DNA of 41,078 nt, from IMG/VR virus record IMGVR_UViG_3300021389_001695, positions 1 through 41,078 of that record. One strand, 5' to 3'. The position numbers and the translations under genes are program-made. This document shows, one piece after another, positions 31,451-37,274 of this stretch; the stretch's first letter is position 1, and each line of letters begins with the position of its first letter. The DNA is from a virus. Under the pieces are notes generated by a model, which made no database searches, had not been told where the DNA came from, and was given only the letters and a program-made list of their open reading frames with translations.

Positions 31451-32078
31451 AGCATTTCTTACAGGATGCGATTCAACTACAGAATGGATGATGGGTTGGT
31501 TCTTAACTAACTTGAAAAAGAATACTCAGCAGCCTATTATCTTTGCCGATTTCGGCGTCAAAGACATCGAAGCAATCAAGCCTTATGTTCATGCTATTAT
31601 CGATATGACTAAGACTGAAGAAAAAGGCTGGTTTAAGAAACCAAAGGCAATGATGCATTGTCCTTCTTATAAGACTGTATGGCTTGATAGTGACATTGAA
31701 GTGCTAGGTGATATTGATAAGATATTTGATTTGTTGGAGCCAAATAAACTCAATATGGTAAAGGATAAACCCTGGTCAACTCGATTTCAAACAGAGATGT
31801 ACAACTCTGGCGTGGTTGGTCTCGTAGACAAACCATATATATTAAGTCTGTGGATAAAAGAGATTAAAGACAATCCATCACGAGGAGATCAAGAAACTTT
31901 ACATGCAATGTTAGATCCTCTACAAAATTTGACGTATATTAATGGACTGCCGAACAAATATAATTTTCTAAGGTTACAGTTTGAGAATGATGGTCAAAAA
32001 ATTCCTAAGGATTGTATAGCAGTGCATTGGACAGGACAAAAAGGTAAAGACAGAATTAGAGAAAGTATAGATGGTTAA
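31428..32078 (+). CDS. Glycosyltransferase of the GT8/nucleotide-sugar type
   Basis: A 216-residue protein. TVWLDSDIEVLGDID is the D-x-D motif with its following helix, EMYNSGVVGL the acceptor loop, RGDQETL the conserved D-Q, and IAVHWTGQKGK the late His with basic residues that contact the nucleotide diphosphate in GT8 enzymes. All core elements are present, so activity is likely. It overlaps the previous gene by 23 bases. Confidence 0.75.
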   Translation: MSNTKYDRAFLTGCDSTTEWMMGWFLTNLKKNTQQPIIFADFGVKDIEAIKPYVHAIIDMTKTEEKGWFKKPKAMMHCPSYKTVWLDSDIEVLGDIDKIFDLLEPNKLNMVKDKPWSTRFQTEMYNSGVVGLVDKPYILSLWIKEIKDNPSRGDQETLHAMLDPLQNLTYINGLPNKYNFLRLQFENDGQKIPKDCIAVHWTGQKGKDRIRESIDG

Positions 32079-32256
32079 GCCAAACGAAGATTTTAAATTA
32101 ACAGTAAAAGAACTTGCGCTTATTGAAATGGCTCTACTAAGCTATCAGCATACGCAGCCAAACAGAGCGAAAGATGTTCAGGAATTGTTAGCAAAATTCT
32201 ACCACGAAAAAGTGTGGTACAGACCTAAAGATGAAGAGATCTATGTTAGTGGATAA
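32071..32256 (+). CDS. Small hypothetical protein in glycan cassette
   Basis: A 61-residue protein, probably helical (KLTVKELALIEMALLSYQHTQ then AKDVQELLAKFYHEK). Not recognised. It begins inside the last codons of the glycosyltransferase upstream. It has the shape of a small phage accessory protein without any catalytic motif. Confidence 0.55.
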   Translation: MVKPNEDFKLTVKELALIEMALLSYQHTQPNRAKDVQELLAKFYHEKVWYRPKDEEIYVSG

Positions 32257-32261
32257 AAGTA

Positions 32262-32954
32262 ATGGCTAGAGTTGTACATATTATTGGAAACGGTGATAAC
32301 GCATCGCTCTATGGACGAGAAGAAAGAAAAGGTTTAAAGATAGCATGTAACCAAACTCCTTTTCCTATTCCAGATAAATATGCTACAGTGATGGTAGACT
32401 TTAAGTTTATGAATGCACTGATGAAAGGGCATGTTCAAGTAGATGGAAAGTGGATCTGTGGATTCAGGCCAAAGAAGTGGATGGAAGATCATCCCGATTG
32501 GTACATGAAAGTTGCTAGTCAAGTAAAAGATTTCTATACTGATTTGCCTAAGTACGCTATTCCAGATAACAATATAGGTATGGGATACACAAACTTCAAT
32601 TGTGGCCATGTTGCAACTCATTATGCTTGTAAGAAGTTGAAGCCGGATGTCGTACACCTATACGGATTCGATTCTATCTTTGACTTTAACATGAGAAGTT
32701 TTTCTGATCTTGTTCTAAACTCCGATAGAGGCAATACTAATAACAATAGACTTGCTACATTCTGGAGACCAATCTGGACAAATATGTGGCAAGAGTTTTC
32801 AGATGTTGAGTTTGTTTTGCATCATACGCATGATAAGTTTAAAGTAAAGCATGGCGATAATGTCAGAGCAGAAGTTTACAAACCTCTCAAAGAAATTCAA
32901 AAAATTAGATATGACGCATCTGGCATGCCAGTGATGGACGTTTCCTCTGCATAA
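32262..32954 (+). CDS. Possible sialyltransferase/DUF115-like glycosyltransferase
   Basis: A 230-residue protein starting VVHIIGNGDNASLYG, close to the I-x-G-N-G-P-S nucleotide-binding start of CST-I-type sialyltransferases and DUF115-like proteins. VVHLYGFDSIFDFNMRS matches the L-Y-G-F-D-S motif of that group. This is the last member of the sugar cassette and is followed by a new promoter. Sugar specificity cannot be judged. Confidence 0.5.
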   Translation: MARVVHIIGNGDNASLYGREERKGLKIACNQTPFPIPDKYATVMVDFKFMNALMKGHVQVDGKWICGFRPKKWMEDHPDWYMKVASQVKDFYTDLPKYAIPDNNIGMGYTNFNCGHVATHYACKKLKPDVVHLYGFDSIFDFNMRSFSDLVLNSDRGNTNNNRLATFWRPIWTNMWQEFSDVEFVLHHTHDKFKVKHGDNVRAEVYKPLKEIQKIRYDASGMPVMDVSSA

Positions 32955-32959
32955 AGTTG

Positions 32960-32994
32960 TTTACTTTCTTTAGTCTATATGGTATAATAGACTA
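32960..32994 (+). promoter_or_regulatory. Sigma70-like promoter with an 8-bp dyad over the -10
   Basis: TTTACT (32960-32965) and TATAAT (32983-32988) are 17 bases apart with extended TGG. TAGTCTAT (32971-32978) and its inverse ATAGACTA (32987-32994) flank and partly include the -10. GGAGA then leads to the gene at 33012. Confidence 0.75.
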
Positions 32995-33011
32995 TACAAT
33001 GGAGAATGGCA

Positions 33012-33455
33012 ATGATTTATTGGAATGTCACAGGCGGTACTAAGCGTGAAAAGCACCTAGTCAGAGAAGCATTTGAATTCGCTGTATCTGATCTAATGCC
33101 TCGTAAGAAAAATTTAGACGTTGAATTCTTTATACGTAAACTCGATGGTGATGTTCATGGCTACCATCAATATGTTGATCACGGCGAACACAATATAGAA
33201 ATCTGTAAAGGCTTAGACGAAGAAGATTTTGTCACCGCAGTCTTTCATGAGATGGTACACGTACGACAGAGCGAGCGACGTCAAATGAAAGACAAGGGCT
33301 TTGTTAAAGTTTGGAATGGTGTTGAATATCTATCTCTTTACAGCACAGTCGACGAGTACATGTCTTTGCCATGGGAAGCTGAAGCATATCAACTACAGGA
33401 GGAAATGCTAGAAAGATGGAATCGGAAAACGAGATGTATCGGCGAGAGATCTTAA
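33012..33455 (+). CDS. Zincin-type metallopeptidase-like protein
   Basis: A 147-residue protein with H79-E-M-V-H83 (H-E-x-x-H zinc motif) and, about 40 residues on, P-W-E122-A-E-A, which supplies the third ligand in small gluzincin/SprT-like phage proteins. No signal peptide, so it acts inside the cell or in the virion. ATG 33012 is six bases after GGAG, whereas ATG 33006 is too close. It could cleave a host or phage protein early after expression; the target is unknown. Confidence 0.7.
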   Translation: MIYWNVTGGTKREKHLVREAFEFAVSDLMPRKKNLDVEFFIRKLDGDVHGYHQYVDHGEHNIEICKGLDEEDFVTAVFHEMVHVRQSERRQMKDKGFVKVWNGVEYLSLYSTVDEYMSLPWEAEAYQLQEEMLERWNRKTRCIGERS

Positions 33456-33622
33456 ATCAAAGTGGATACATTGAAATTTTAGAAGGTAATGTAAAAGAAT
33501 TGCAAGGGCAATTGCAGCAATCATATAAACGTATCGAAGAATTAAATCAGGAGTTAAACGATGCAAAGTCTGAAGTACCTCGGGTTGTCAGCCATGTTGA
33601 TGGCCTTGGCAAGCCCAGCTAA
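33416..33622 (+). CDS. Small coiled-coil protein
   Basis: A 68-residue protein, largely a heptad-patterned coiled coil (YIEILEGNVKELQGQLQQSYKRIEELNQEL). ATG 33416 follows a strong AGGAGGAAA at 33397-33405. ATG 33434 is an alternative. It overlaps both neighbours in other frames (40 and 62 bases), giving an unusually nested three-gene stretch. Possibly a partner of the metallopeptidase or of the exported protein; unknown. Confidence 0.5.
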   Translation: MESENEMYRREILNQSGYIEILEGNVKELQGQLQQSYKRIEELNQELNDAKSEVPRVVSHVDGLGKPS

Positions 33623-33974
33623 AGCTGAAACAACACAAGATCACTACAAGGAAGTGATTATTAAAAAGCCATATACTGTTGAAGTGTGTATGGATACAGG
33701 AGGTAGTGGTAACGGCAAGTCCGACATTACTAACTTTCTTGAAGGTGCCGTCATTGGCGGAGCCCTTGGTAATAACATTAAAGGTGAGCAAAACGGTGGA
33801 GCTATCGGTGCGTTTCTTGGTGGTGTGCTCAACACAGAAAGAAACAAAGGATCAACTGGACCACGTTGCCAGACTGAAACACGATATGAAGAGCAGCGGC
33901 AAACCATTTATTCCCATTCAACTGTAACGTTTATGCATAATGGTAAGCAACACACTCTTCGCTTTAATAAGTAA
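33561..33974 (+). CDS. Exported glycine-zipper protein (17-kDa-antigen-like)
   Basis: A 137-residue protein with a signal peptide (MQSLKYLGLSAMLMALASPAKA) and a glycine zipper in the middle (GAVIGGALGNNI...GGAIGAFLGGVLN), as in the Rickettsia 17-kDa surface-antigen and related outer-membrane-associated families. Cys42 and the later Cys could form a disulfide. CAGGAG precedes the ATG at good spacing. An envelope effect in the infected host is likely, for instance surface alteration or exclusion, but not shown. Confidence 0.7.
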   Translation: MQSLKYLGLSAMLMALASPAKAETTQDHYKEVIIKKPYTVEVCMDTGGSGNGKSDITNFLEGAVIGGALGNNIKGEQNGGAIGAFLGGVLNTERNKGSTGPRCQTETRYEEQRQTIYSHSTVTFMHNGKQHTLRFNK

Positions 33975-34006
33975 ATTCTTAATAAAACTGTAACACAATG
34001 TTAGCG

Positions 34007-34040
34007 TTAAAGTTCCTAAATAATAACTTAGGAACTTTAA
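34007..34040 (+). promoter_or_regulatory. 13-bp inverted repeat before the Na/phosphate transporter gene
   Basis: TTAAAGTTCCTAA (34007-34019) and its exact inverse (34028-34040) form a stem with an eight-base loop. No U-tract follows, so a weak terminator, a processing site or an operator are all possible. The transporter's AGGAG begins five bases after it. Confidence 0.65.
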
Positions 34041-34056
34041 TTATAGGAGAATCCAA

Positions 34057-34524
34057 GTGGATCGACTCTGGAAAAAGGTAAGTAAAATGGATCTAGGAAA
34101 CCCTGTTATCACTACAATTGTAGGACTCGTTATTTTCTATATCGGACTAAAAACATTCTCAGGTGGAATGAAATCTATGGGTAACATGGAACACCTCGCG
34201 TGGTTCACTGGTAACGTATTCTATATGTTTGTTGGTGGAATCGTTATGACACTGCTTTGGCAATCATCATCTCTTTCAACGACTGCGATTATTGCTTTGG
34301 TAGCATCCGGAGCTATTCCTCTGCCAGCCGCTATTGCAGCAGTCCTTGGAGCAAACTTAGGAACAACCGGCACCATTTGGTTAGCCGGTCTTTTAGTATC
34401 TGATGGCATGCCAAAAGGAGATACTCTTCGAATAGCAATGGCTCATACTGGTGTTAATCTACTCATGGCTTTGTCTCTACTGCCCTTTGTACACCATATT
34501 GCAAGATTCCTAGGAAGATTTTAA
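34057..34524 (+). CDS. Half-size Na+/phosphate cotransporter (PNaS/NptA type)
   Basis: A 155-residue membrane protein with one complete Na/Pi-cotransporter repeat: a first helix (~18-33), then Q69-S-S-S72 after a second helix, ASGAIPLPAAIAAVLGANLGTT (83-104) and a final helix (~120-140). Bacterial members are 300-550 residues with two inverted repeats, each bearing Q-S-S-S, so this protein would need to dimerise to form a transporter. The start is GTG 34057 after AGGAG at 34045-34049. Likely role: boosting phosphate uptake into the host for DNA synthesis. Confidence 0.75.
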   Translation: MDRLWKKVSKMDLGNPVITTIVGLVIFYIGLKTFSGGMKSMGNMEHLAWFTGNVFYMFVGGIVMTLLWQSSSLSTTAIIALVASGAIPLPAAIAAVLGANLGTTGTIWLAGLLVSDGMPKGDTLRIAMAHTGVNLLMALSLLPFVHHIARFLGRF

Positions 34525-34528
34525 TTTT

Positions 34529-34548
34529 AAAAAAAACGTAACCTATTG
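34529..34548 (+). repeat. Partial copy of the promoter-upstream repeat
   Basis: These 20 bases (eight A, CGTAACCTATTG) match the start of 35267-35322 with a single mismatch. The rest of the block is replaced by a terminator hairpin. Confidence 0.75.
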
Positions 34549-34578
34549 AAAATGCACCATTTTTTGGTGCATTTTTTT
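34549..34578 (+). terminator. Intrinsic terminator directly before a promoter
   Basis: AAAATGCACC pairs with GGTGCATTTT around a seven-base T-rich loop, followed by T to 34578. The next base pair belongs to the -35 region of the following promoter, so termination and restart are joined. The right arm also supplies the TGCATTTTT box of the cassette. Confidence 0.85.
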
Positions 34579-34579
34579 G

Positions 34580-34608
34580 TTTACAATTGAAAAAAACTAT
34601 GGTATAAT
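34580..34608 (+). promoter_or_regulatory. Sigma70-like early promoter cassette
   Basis: TTTACA (34580-34585) and TATAAT (34603-34608), 17-base spacer, extended TGG. The shared AGATCTATAAAATGGAAAAGGA leader follows, but leads into a structured leader rather than a gene. Confidence 0.88.
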
Positions 34609-34617
34609 AGATCTATA

Positions 34618-34790
34618 AAATGGAAAAGGAACAAAGAAATGACATAGCGAAGTTGAGATGACTGGCCCCCACCCCGTTACCGAGGGAAGGGTAGAGGAAT
34701 AGGCCTATAGTCGTGGTGTATCGGAGGCAGGATAAGATTGGCACCTTATCCTGACATAGAATGCCATTCTTTTGAAAGAGGAGTTTATAT
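34618..34790 (+). ncRNA. Candidate structured leader or non-coding RNA
   Basis: This stretch follows a strong promoter and is G/C-rich in an A/T-rich genome. GACTGGCC (34660-34667) can pair with GGCC-TAT-AGTC (34702-34712), and CAGGATAAG (34728-34736) pairs exactly with CTTATCCTG (34745-34753) around an eight-base loop. At the position where other cassettes start a gene, the ATG at 34639 reads only ATG-ACA-TAG, and an ATG at 34620 gives 13 codons. It may be a regulatory leader of the gene at 34792, a small RNA, or a remnant after deletion. It is not a recognisable tRNA. Confidence 0.45.
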
Positions 34791-34791
34791 T

Positions 34792-34953
34792 ATGGAAAAG
34801 AAAATCAAACATTTTAAGATCGAAGTTACTCTAGAAAACAACGATATGTGGGAAACTATTCGCCACACTCGTAAAGGTGTATCGAAAGTAATGCACGATC
34901 TTTGGAAAGATGACAATGTTGCAAAATTCTCAATCACGGAGGTATTAGCCTAA
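34792..34953 (+). CDS. Small basic hypothetical protein
   Basis: A 53-residue protein with a strand (IKHFKIEVTLENN) and a helix (VSKVMHDLWKDDN). Not recognised. The start is set by GAGGAG at 34778-34783; an in-frame reading from 34738 would use the structured leader. The stop overlaps the next start (TAATG). Confidence 0.6.
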   Translation: MEKKIKHFKIEVTLENNDMWETIRHTRKGVSKVMHDLWKDDNVAKFSITEVLA

Positions 34954-35207
34954 TGTTAAATTTATTTGCACCTACTAATGTTTCTTATGATGGAACAAAT
35001 GAAATGTCAACAGCTAATGGCTCACCCTATGATCGTGGTGGTGCAGACTCCTACTACCGTCGTAAGTTTGATCCGCATTATTATACCTTCGGCACTGGCA
35101 AAGGAACCAGAACTGAAATGAAAGACATGACTCCTGAAGAGATAGTCGCATACACAAAGGGCTTCAATGAGAACGAAGAAGCCGGCGACTTCAAAGACTG
35201 GGGTTAA
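34953..35207 (+). CDS. Small conserved phage protein (SPYDRGGADSYY type)
   Basis: An 84-residue protein with the motif SPYDRGGADSYYRRKFDPHYY and a C-terminal MTPEEIVAYTKGFNE, seen in short proteins of many phages, often in early regions. Function unknown. Coupled to the gene before it by TAATG. Confidence 0.65.
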   Translation: MLNLFAPTNVSYDGTNEMSTANGSPYDRGGADSYYRRKFDPHYYTFGTGKGTRTEMKDMTPEEIVAYTKGFNENEEAGDFKDWG

Positions 35208-35212
35208 CAGTT

Positions 35213-35264
35213 GAACCTACGGCGCTCCTCCTCTTTCCTCTTTTCCATGTAGCGCCGTAGGTTC
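35213..35264 (+). ncRNA. 14-bp stem-loop with pyrimidine-rich loop (candidate RNA element)
   Basis: GAACCTACGGCGCT (35213-35226) and its exact inverse (35251-35264) enclose a 24-base loop made almost entirely of C and T. The loop contains an 11-base sequence exactly complementary to GGAAAGAGGAG at 35360-35370, the ribosome-binding region of the next gene, and nine bases complementary to ATGGAAAAG in other cassette leaders. No T-run follows on either strand, so it is not a standard terminator. Confidence 0.5.
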
Positions 35265-35266
35265 TC

Positions 35267-35322
35267 AAAAAAAACGTAAGCTATTGTTTTAATTAAATAA
35301 AAAAATGCATTTTTTCCTTTAC
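35267..35322 (+). repeat. Duplicated 56-base promoter-upstream block, copy 2
   Basis: Same block as 24018-24073, with four mismatches. It ends in the TTTAC of the promoter and includes the A/T-palindromic AAAAAATGCATTTTTT. Confidence 0.9.
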
Positions 35323-35346
35323 ATTATCGGAAATCTGTGGTAGAAT
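35318..35346 (+). promoter_or_regulatory. Sigma70-like early promoter cassette
   Basis: TTTACA (35318-35323) and TAGAAT (35341-35346), 17 bases apart, extended TGTGG, and the shared AGATCTATAAAATGGAAA leader. Drives the operon starting at 35377. Confidence 0.88.
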
Positions 35347-35376
35347 AGATCTATAAAATGGAAAGAGGAGTTCATT

Positions 35377-35679
35377 ATGTCTAATATTGTTATCACTAAA
35401 AATTCTACATACGAAGAACGTATGGCTGCTATCCGCGATGCTGCTGAAAGATTTGCTAAAGTCAAAGCACGTCGTGCTCGTCTAGCTGCCAGTGCAGCTC
35501 GTGTTCGTAAATACGTCGATGAGGTTGACAAGCCAGAACGTAAAAAGTTCGATGATATGATCGATAAGATGGATGAGAATCATAATCAGTATACTGATGG
35601 CGAAAAGTATCTTGCTGAGCATTACGGCGATCGTCTTGCTGATCAAACTTCATATGAGTCTGAGGAGGGCTGGAACTAA
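35377..35679 (+). CDS. Small charged helical hypothetical protein, early-type
   Basis: A 100-residue protein, highly charged and mostly helical (ERMAAIRDAAERFAKVKARRARLAASAARVRKYVDEVD), with an acidic C-terminus. Not recognised. GAGGAG at 35365-35370 is the binding site. The stop overlaps the next start as TAATG. Confidence 0.65.
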   Translation: MSNIVITKNSTYEERMAAIRDAAERFAKVKARRARLAASAARVRKYVDEVDKPERKKFDDMIDKMDENHNQYTDGEKYLAEHYGDRLADQTSYESEEGWN

Positions 35680-35852
35680 TGTACACTCAAGAGCAACAAG
35701 AGTGGCTGGCACAGGGCAATAAGATTACTATTTGTCCTCCATCCAGCAAGCGTCCGGAACCACGTAAAGGTCCGGTCTATTCTAAGAGCCGTACTCGTTC
35801 TGGTTGTTATCTTCCACCAGCTCGTGACTTGAACTTTGATTACTCTAAATAG
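35679..35852 (+). CDS. Small basic proline-rich hypothetical protein
   Basis: A 57-residue protein beginning MYTQEQQEWLAQGNKITICPP, with a basic proline-rich middle (SKRPEPRKGPVYSKSRTR). Not recognised. It is translationally coupled to the gene before it, and its TAG stop is followed directly by the AGGAG of the next gene. Confidence 0.65.
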   Translation: MYTQEQQEWLAQGNKITICPPSSKRPEPRKGPVYSKSRTRSGCYLPPARDLNFDYSK

Positions 35853-35861
35853 GAGCTATAT

Positions 35862-36221
35862 GTGACTATGCATCTTGTCAGAGGTATGTCGTCTATAAAT
35901 ACTAGAAAGCGTCGTACTAATAAAAACCCTGGCCACGCAGCTGCACAAGCTAAGCATGATAAGTGGCTACGCAAAATGGGTGTACATCCCGATCAACTCA
36001 AGAAACAGGATAAGTCAAGTGGCGCGAGTATTCCGAACTATTCAAGCAGCTGTACGTCAATCTCGACGTCGGACCGCATCGTACCCATCGCAGGAAAGCG
36101 TAAGGCTCAGGAATACTCAGGCGACTACATCACCGGCCTCGCAACAATGCACAAGTCAAACACAGTACCGGTCGGTCGAGGAAGTGACCCAAAAATATAC
36201 GCACAAATGAGGAGAAACTAA
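35862..36221 (+). CDS. Conserved phage protein (HDKWL...MHKSNTVPV family), GTG start
   Basis: A 119-residue protein of a family found in many phages: HDKWLRKMGVHPDQL, IPNYSS, SDRIVP, then YSGDYITGLATMHKSNTVPV and a final M-R-R. Function unknown. GTG 35862 lies six bases after AGGAG (35851-35855). An ATG two bases earlier reads ATG-TGA and stops at once, so the real start is hidden inside a start-stop pair. ATG 35868 is an alternative. Confidence 0.7.
   Translation: MTMHLVRGMSSINTRKRRTNKNPGHAAAQAKHDKWLRKMGVHPDQLKKQDKSSGASIPNYSSSCTSISTSDRIVPIAGKRKAQEYSGDYITGLATMHKSNTVPVGRGSDPKIYAQMRRN
35894..35901 (+). promoter_or_regulatory. Possible T4-type late promoter
   Basis: TATAAATA lies in the start of the preceding gene, about 320 bases before the endolysin gene. 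It would give the endolysin a late start, but may be coincidence. Confidence 0.3.
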
Positions 36222-36671
36222 ATGCTCGCAGAAGCAATGTTTTGTCTGGCATTGAACGCCTATTGGGAAGCACGAAATCAAGATATGGAAGGAATGATTG
36301 CAGTATCTCAAGTTGTTATCAATCGTGTTGAGTCAGAGTATTATCCTGACCGTGTTTGTGATGTAGTATATCAAGGACCAACTCGTCCATCTTGGAAGGA
36401 TAAGACAATCGATTATCCTGTACGTCATCGTTGCCAGTTTAGCTGGTACTGCGATGGTAAGTCAGACGAAGTACCTGAGGTAGATACTGAAGCTTGGGAC
36501 ATGGCACGCCTTGCAGCCTTTGGTGTATACTTTGGTAAAGTTGAAAATAAAGTTGGTGATGCTCTCTGGTATCATGCAGATTATGTGACTCCCGGTTGGG
36601 CAGATCACAAGCAAGAAACTGCTCGTATCGGCAACCACATTTTTTATGAGTGGAAAGATGGAACTCAGTAA
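36222..36671 (+). CDS. SleB-type cell wall hydrolase (endolysin)
   Basis: A 149-residue protein of the Hydrolase_2/SleB family. LALNAYWEARNQ holds the likely catalytic Glu (E16), followed by GMIAVSQVVINRVES, YPDRVCDVVYQG, CQFSWYCDG and ALWYHADYVTPGWA, all core motifs of the family. These enzymes cut peptidoglycan glycan strands. No signal peptide is seen, so it would depend on a holin such as the candidate at 16553. GAGGAG precedes the start. Confidence 0.85.
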   Translation: MLAEAMFCLALNAYWEARNQDMEGMIAVSQVVINRVESEYYPDRVCDVVYQGPTRPSWKDKTIDYPVRHRCQFSWYCDGKSDEVPEVDTEAWDMARLAAFGVYFGKVENKVGDALWYHADYVTPGWADHKQETARIGNHIFYEWKDGTQ

Positions 36672-37176
36672 TCTAGTTAAAACTTATAAGCGCGCCTTTA
36701 GTGAAGAACATTGCCAGAGTCTAATAGACATTTATGAGGCTAATGAAACTAAAAGCTACAATACTGACGTAATGAAGTTTGATCAACACACGTTGCTTAA
36801 TAACAATTTGCCTACAATGAATGCGGTACAGATCTTCCTCAATCATTTCAATCAATATCGTAGGTGGTTAGAAAGTAGAGATCAAAAGTATTTGCCTGCC
36901 GTACAAGAACTCGAACAACTAAGAGTCAAGAAATATCCTGTTGATGGTTATTTTAAAGAACACATTGATGCGTATGGCAAAGCCACATCAAGACGATATC
37001 TATCTGCTTTCGTCTATTTAAATGACAGTGGTGGAACTAGGTTCTTCGGCAAGAAAATAAAAGCTGAGACAGGCACTATGGTCATATTCCCTCCAATGTG
37101 GATGTTCCCTCATACTGGTTTAGTCGGAGATAAGCCTAAGTATTTCCTTTCAACCTATTTACATTTCTCTGCGTAG
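36658..37176 (+). CDS. 2-oxoglutarate/Fe(II) oxygenase (prolyl-4-hydroxylase-like)
   Basis: A 172-residue protein with the triad H-I-D in FKEHIDAYG, a later His in WMFPHTG and a Lys in KPKYFLSTY at the 2-oxoglutarate position. FVYLNDSGGTRFF is the family's central segment. This type is common in T4-like marine phages. The start could be ATG 36646 or 36658; the second has GAGTGG at closer spacing. Its last three codons, including the TAG stop, form the first bases of the tRNA-Arg gene. Confidence 0.75.
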   Translation: MELSNLVKTYKRAFSEEHCQSLIDIYEANETKSYNTDVMKFDQHTLLNNNLPTMNAVQIFLNHFNQYRRWLESRDQKYLPAVQELEQLRVKKYPVDGYFKEHIDAYGKATSRRYLSAFVYLNDSGGTRFFGKKIKAETGTMVIFPPMWMFPHTGLVGDKPKYFLSTYLHFSA

Positions 37177-37244
37177 CTCAGCTGGATTAGAGCAACAGCC
37201 TTCTAAGCTGTGGGTCGGGGGTTCGAGTCCTCCCGCAGAGGCCA
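37167..37244 (+). tRNA. trnR(ucu): tRNA-Arg (anticodon TCT), CCA encoded
   Basis: All arms fold: acceptor CTCTGCG/CGCAGAG (seven pairs), D-arm GCTC...GAGC, anticodon stem ACAGC/GCTGT with loop CTTCTAA, T-arm GGGGG-TTCGAGT-CCTCC with one G-T pair, discriminator G and encoded CCA. Anticodon TCT reads AGA, which is frequent in several phage genes here. The first ten bases overlap the end of the oxygenase gene. Confidence 0.95.
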
Positions 37245-37274
37245 AAATTAATTTCAATAAAATGCATTTAATGG

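Noticed and set aside
33988-34004. Possible Pho box (CTGTAAC and ATGTTAG) before the Na/phosphate transporter
   Set aside because: The halves match the CTGTCAT consensus at only five and four of seven positions and their spacing is three instead of four, which is no better than chance in A/T-rich DNA.
34660-34753. tRNA-like sequence in the G/C-rich leader
   Set aside because: The two helices do not form a cloverleaf; no TTCGA-type T-loop, anticodon arm or CCA end is present.
35213-35264. Hairpin read as an intrinsic terminator
   Set aside because: The stem is followed by A, not T, on the plus strand, and there is no T-run on the minus strand.
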